The notes beneath the pieces were generated by a model. The model had not been told where the DNA came from, ran no database searches, and worked only from the letters and a program-made list of their open reading frames with translations. A stretch of DNA of 64,000 nt from Lepiota brunneoincarnata (Eukaryota > Basidiomycota > Agaricomycetes > Agaricales > Agaricaceae), in the NCBI GenBank assembly GCA_023014365.1, contig JAEBUN010000019.1:310001-374000 (forward strand), in the 5' to 3' direction. The position numbers and the translations under genes are program-made. Positions within the stretch are counted from its first letter, which is position 1; every line of letters begins with the position of its first letter. Shown piece after piece: positions 61,453-64,000 of the stretch.

Positions 61453-62461
61453 ATGACGAAGGACTCGAAATTGTCAGGAGACGATATTATCATCGCGTAA
61501 GGTTTTTTTTATAACCACCCAGGGTGATATCCCCCAAGTTCTCAACTGCACCCCCTCCCCCAGGATCATGGGTCCCACAGGTTCCGGCAAAAGTACTGTA
61601 AGGAGATCCAACTCCTCACACGCCAGCGGGAATATCGTGCTTAACAGTTAATTAGTTTGTCGACATCGCAGCTGGCCTCGCGAGTGACGTTGGACATAGC
61701 CTGCAGTCGCAAACAAACGAAATACGTGCCGTTAGAGTCATCTTCCAAGGTTCCAAGCCTGCCAGCGTAGTTTTGGTCGATACCCCCAGCTTTGACGGCA
61801 CGCAGAGATCGGACCTTGCAATTCTCAAGCATATATCGAGGTGGTTTAAATCGATGTACGTGACCTGGGTGATATTTCTCAATATCATATTGGATTACTA
61901 ATTGAGGAAAACAGGCGCGAAAACGGCTTTTGTCTCTCAGGGGTCTTGTACCTACATAAAATTTCGGACAATCGCATGACAGGAACACTTCTGAAGAACC
62001 TGGAGATGTTCCAGAAGCTTTGTGGAGAAAACGCGTACCATTACCAAAGTGTCATCCTCGCTACAACAATGTGGGGGTGTGTTGGGCCGGAAGTGGGGGA
62101 TAAGTGGGAACTGGAATTGAAGGAGAAGTATTGGAAAGGAATGATAAGTAGGGGATCGAGGACGATGCGTTTCGAAAAGACGCGAGAATCAGCTTGGGAG
62201 ATCTTGAATTGCATCATTGCTCAAGGATTTGACGGTGGAGCGGCAGGGGTACAGGAGGAGCTCGTTGATCAGAAGAACCTGCGTAACACCAAGGCTGGGA
62301 AGTACCTCTATCATATTACCCAGCGGATGGTTGCGGAATTGAAGGTAAATATAACATCCATCGGGGGATGCCAAATGCACAACGAGGGCAGCTTAACGTC
62401 GCGGTTGCCGACGCGTGCGAACTCGATGGGTCCTGGGTTGCGCAGGTCTCTCACGAAGTGA
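61453..62461 (+). CDS. AIG1-like G-domain protein, copy 5, 274 aa, altered switch II and C-terminus
   Basis: Exons 61453-61496, 61564-61597, 61656-61855 and 61915-62461 (825 nt) join in frame. The P-loop IMGPTGSGKST is intact; switch II reads DTPSFDGTQRSD (glycine of DxxG to Ser). Two extra residues lie in ENAYHYQSVIL. After NITSIGG the frame differs from the other copies, giving a novel tail (CQMHNEGSLTSRLPT..SLTK), so the last 30 residues are not homologous. Still a single open frame. Confidence 0.75.
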
Positions 62462-62636
62462 TCGCCAACCCTGCAGCTACTTAGTATCGACTAGATTTCA
62501 GTATGATTGCAAATATTGTGCTAGTATGCCCTATGAATATATATATGTTTATTTGTTGCATATCGTGGGTGGTGTCATCCGACCCTTTTCCGAATTACGA
62601 TGGAAACTAAGTTATCACTTAGAACTACAATACTCT

Positions 62637-63954
62637 CTACATCCTCTCAAGTGGCCTGATACTCAAGAGCCTCATCGCAGTAGCAAGCACCTCCCGAGCC
62701 TTCTCAAACAAAAACATCTTCGCCCGAGCCTTATCCAAATCCTTCTCTCCCATCACAATCACAACATCCCAAGCACTCGAGATTGCGTGCGCAAGTCTGA
62801 ACCCAAACGTTACAACACCACTCGGTTCGTGTGTCTTGAGCGCCGTTAGCACCACATCCGGATACGATCCGAGTAAGAAGATGATTTCCCGTGCTTGTTG
62901 GTACTCCATCAGCAGATCGGTATTAATCTCGGATGGTGGGGGCAGGGGAAGGAGGTGTGGGTTTTTTCGGCCTATTGAAGCGAGCCGGACATGGGCGTAT
63001 TGGAGGTAGGGTCCCGTGTCGCCTTCGAAGGAGAGCATGCGCTCCCAGTTGAAAGTGTAGTTGTTGATCCTGGTCGCCTTTAGTAGATATCCTAGGAACA
63101 GAATAAGCGTCTCCTACCGTTTGGCTGCCATGTCCTGGATCTTGATGCCGGTGATACCGATCTCCCGACTTGTCGTGTCGGGATCCTCGACAGCAGCATA
63201 CTTTTCTTCGTTCTTCTGCATCTGCTCGTGCATGACCTGTGTCGCTTCGTTGATGATCTGTTCCAGGAACACCACAGTTCCTTTTCGGGTACTCATGCCC
63301 TGAACGAGGCCGTAGTTGATGTGCAGCAGGTCCTTTGCCCAAGGGAAACCCATAAGCTCGAGTACCTTGAAGAATTGCGCTACGTGCAAGTCCTGTTGTG
63401 TTGAGATGACGTAGATCATCTTGTCAAACTTGTACTTATTGTACCGTTCGATGGCGCCGCCAATGTCACGCGTAAGATAGATTGAAGATCCGTCTATGAA
63501 CGCACTTTAGGCGCACAGGTACAAAAGATGAGGAACACCCACCTCGTTTTCGGACCACAGCCTTGCCCAAATTCCACTTCTCAAGATCGATCAGCTTGGC
63601 ACCGTTGTTTTCCTCAATGAGGCCCATGTCGTTTAGCTGGTCCAGTGCTTTGTCCATTGATTCTGGAGGGACAGCACTCTCGCCTGTGTACACGTCAAAG
63701 TGTACGTTCAGTCGGTCATATTCCTTCTCATACTTCTTCAAACTCAACTCCCTCCACACTTTCCAGTTTTCCAAGGCCGCGGGCTCGTAGTCTTCCATCC
63801 GTCTAAACCACGCTGCGGCATCGGTCTTGACCTGAGGATTCTCCTCCGCATCTTTGTTGATTTTGACATAAACTTCAAAGAGATGTTTGATCGCGTCTTT
63901 TTCCAGTTCTTCCTTGTTTCCGTATTTCTCAAACCCAACGGATATCATACCGAA
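62637..63954 (-). CDS. Cytosolic arginyl-tRNA synthetase, 3' part (5' end beyond the window)
   Basis: Three exons: 63954 to about 63542 (FGMISVGFEKYGNKEELEKD, NWKVWRELSLKKYEKEYDRL, LNDMGLIEENNGAKLIDLEK), about 63506 to 63148 (SSIYLTRDIGGAIERYNKY, MIYVISTQQDLHVAQFFKVL, NYGLVQGMSTRKGTVVFL, ITGIKIQDMAAKR) and about 63072 to 62637 ([36 protein letters not shown], ending LLSIRPLERM). MSTRKG is the class I KMSKS-like loop seen in eukaryotic ArgRS. The last exon is the anticodon-binding helical domain. Bases 63955-64000 read as intron. The enzyme charges tRNA-Arg. The 3' part is intact and is the source of the broken fragments at 45660 and 58917. Confidence 0.92.
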
Positions 63955-64000
63955 CTGTTCGTGATGAGTAAAACCGTCGATGAGTCGCACTGAATCACAC

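Larger units (their letters stand above)
60150..62600. repeat. Array unit 5 (shortened)
   Basis: About 2.4 kb: a leader with several deletions, a remnant of the unit-4 transposon, and GTPase copy 5. It abuts the intact arginyl-tRNA synthetase gene directly, with no kinase trace between. Confidence 0.65.

Noticed and set aside
39290..62600. CRISPR-like or satellite array
   Set aside because: Units are 2-7 kb long, contain spliced genes and differ in content; this is segmental gene duplication.

Overview
The window reads as nuclear DNA of a basidiomycete mushroom (Agaricomycete). Coding regions are cut by many short GT-AG introns (about 50-75 bases), and the housekeeping genes have typical fungal architectures. 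Several families are ones I know as Agaricomycete-specific or expanded there: a Gly/Arg-rich membrane protein, a large multi-pass protein of unknown function, and AIG1-like G-domain proteins.

Left part (1-14.7 kb): a GFA-domain protein, VPS68, a secreted five-bladed propeller glycosidase (GH43-like) and a secreted type-B carboxylesterase, then a Gly/Arg-rich membrane protein and an HMG-box transcription factor. Several of these genes carry one-base frame breaks next to short homopolymers.

Middle (17.6-27.1 kb): a tandem segmental duplication. Each unit carries a promoter, a small secreted precursor made of dibasic-separated 'APxW' repeats (candidate KEX2-processed peptides), a large multi-pass membrane protein and the start of a dihydrofolate synthase (FOL3). 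The peptide and membrane genes are best kept in the left unit. FOL3 is intact only in the right unit. The right peptide gene has lost its promoter to a 1.45 kb insertion and has in-frame stops. The right membrane gene has a 1.4 kb internal deletion.

Right of this (27-38.6 kb) lie gene-poor DNA with a degenerate tandem repeat, then myo-inositol oxygenase, a mitochondrial DHTKD1-like 2-oxoacid dehydrogenase E1 and a tetraspanin.

The last 25 kb (39.3-64 kb) is an array of five diverged tandem units next to arginyl-tRNA synthetase, which runs off the right edge. Every unit keeps a complete four-exon GTPase-like gene. Only unit 1 keeps a complete nine-exon protein kinase; three other units hold kinase debris. 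Two broken 3' ends of arginyl-tRNA synthetase are left inside the array. A transposon with terminal inverted repeats and an 8-bp target duplication, and a dispersed repeat family also found in the peptide cluster, add to the rearrangement. Exon joins given below were made by eye from splice signals and reading frame.
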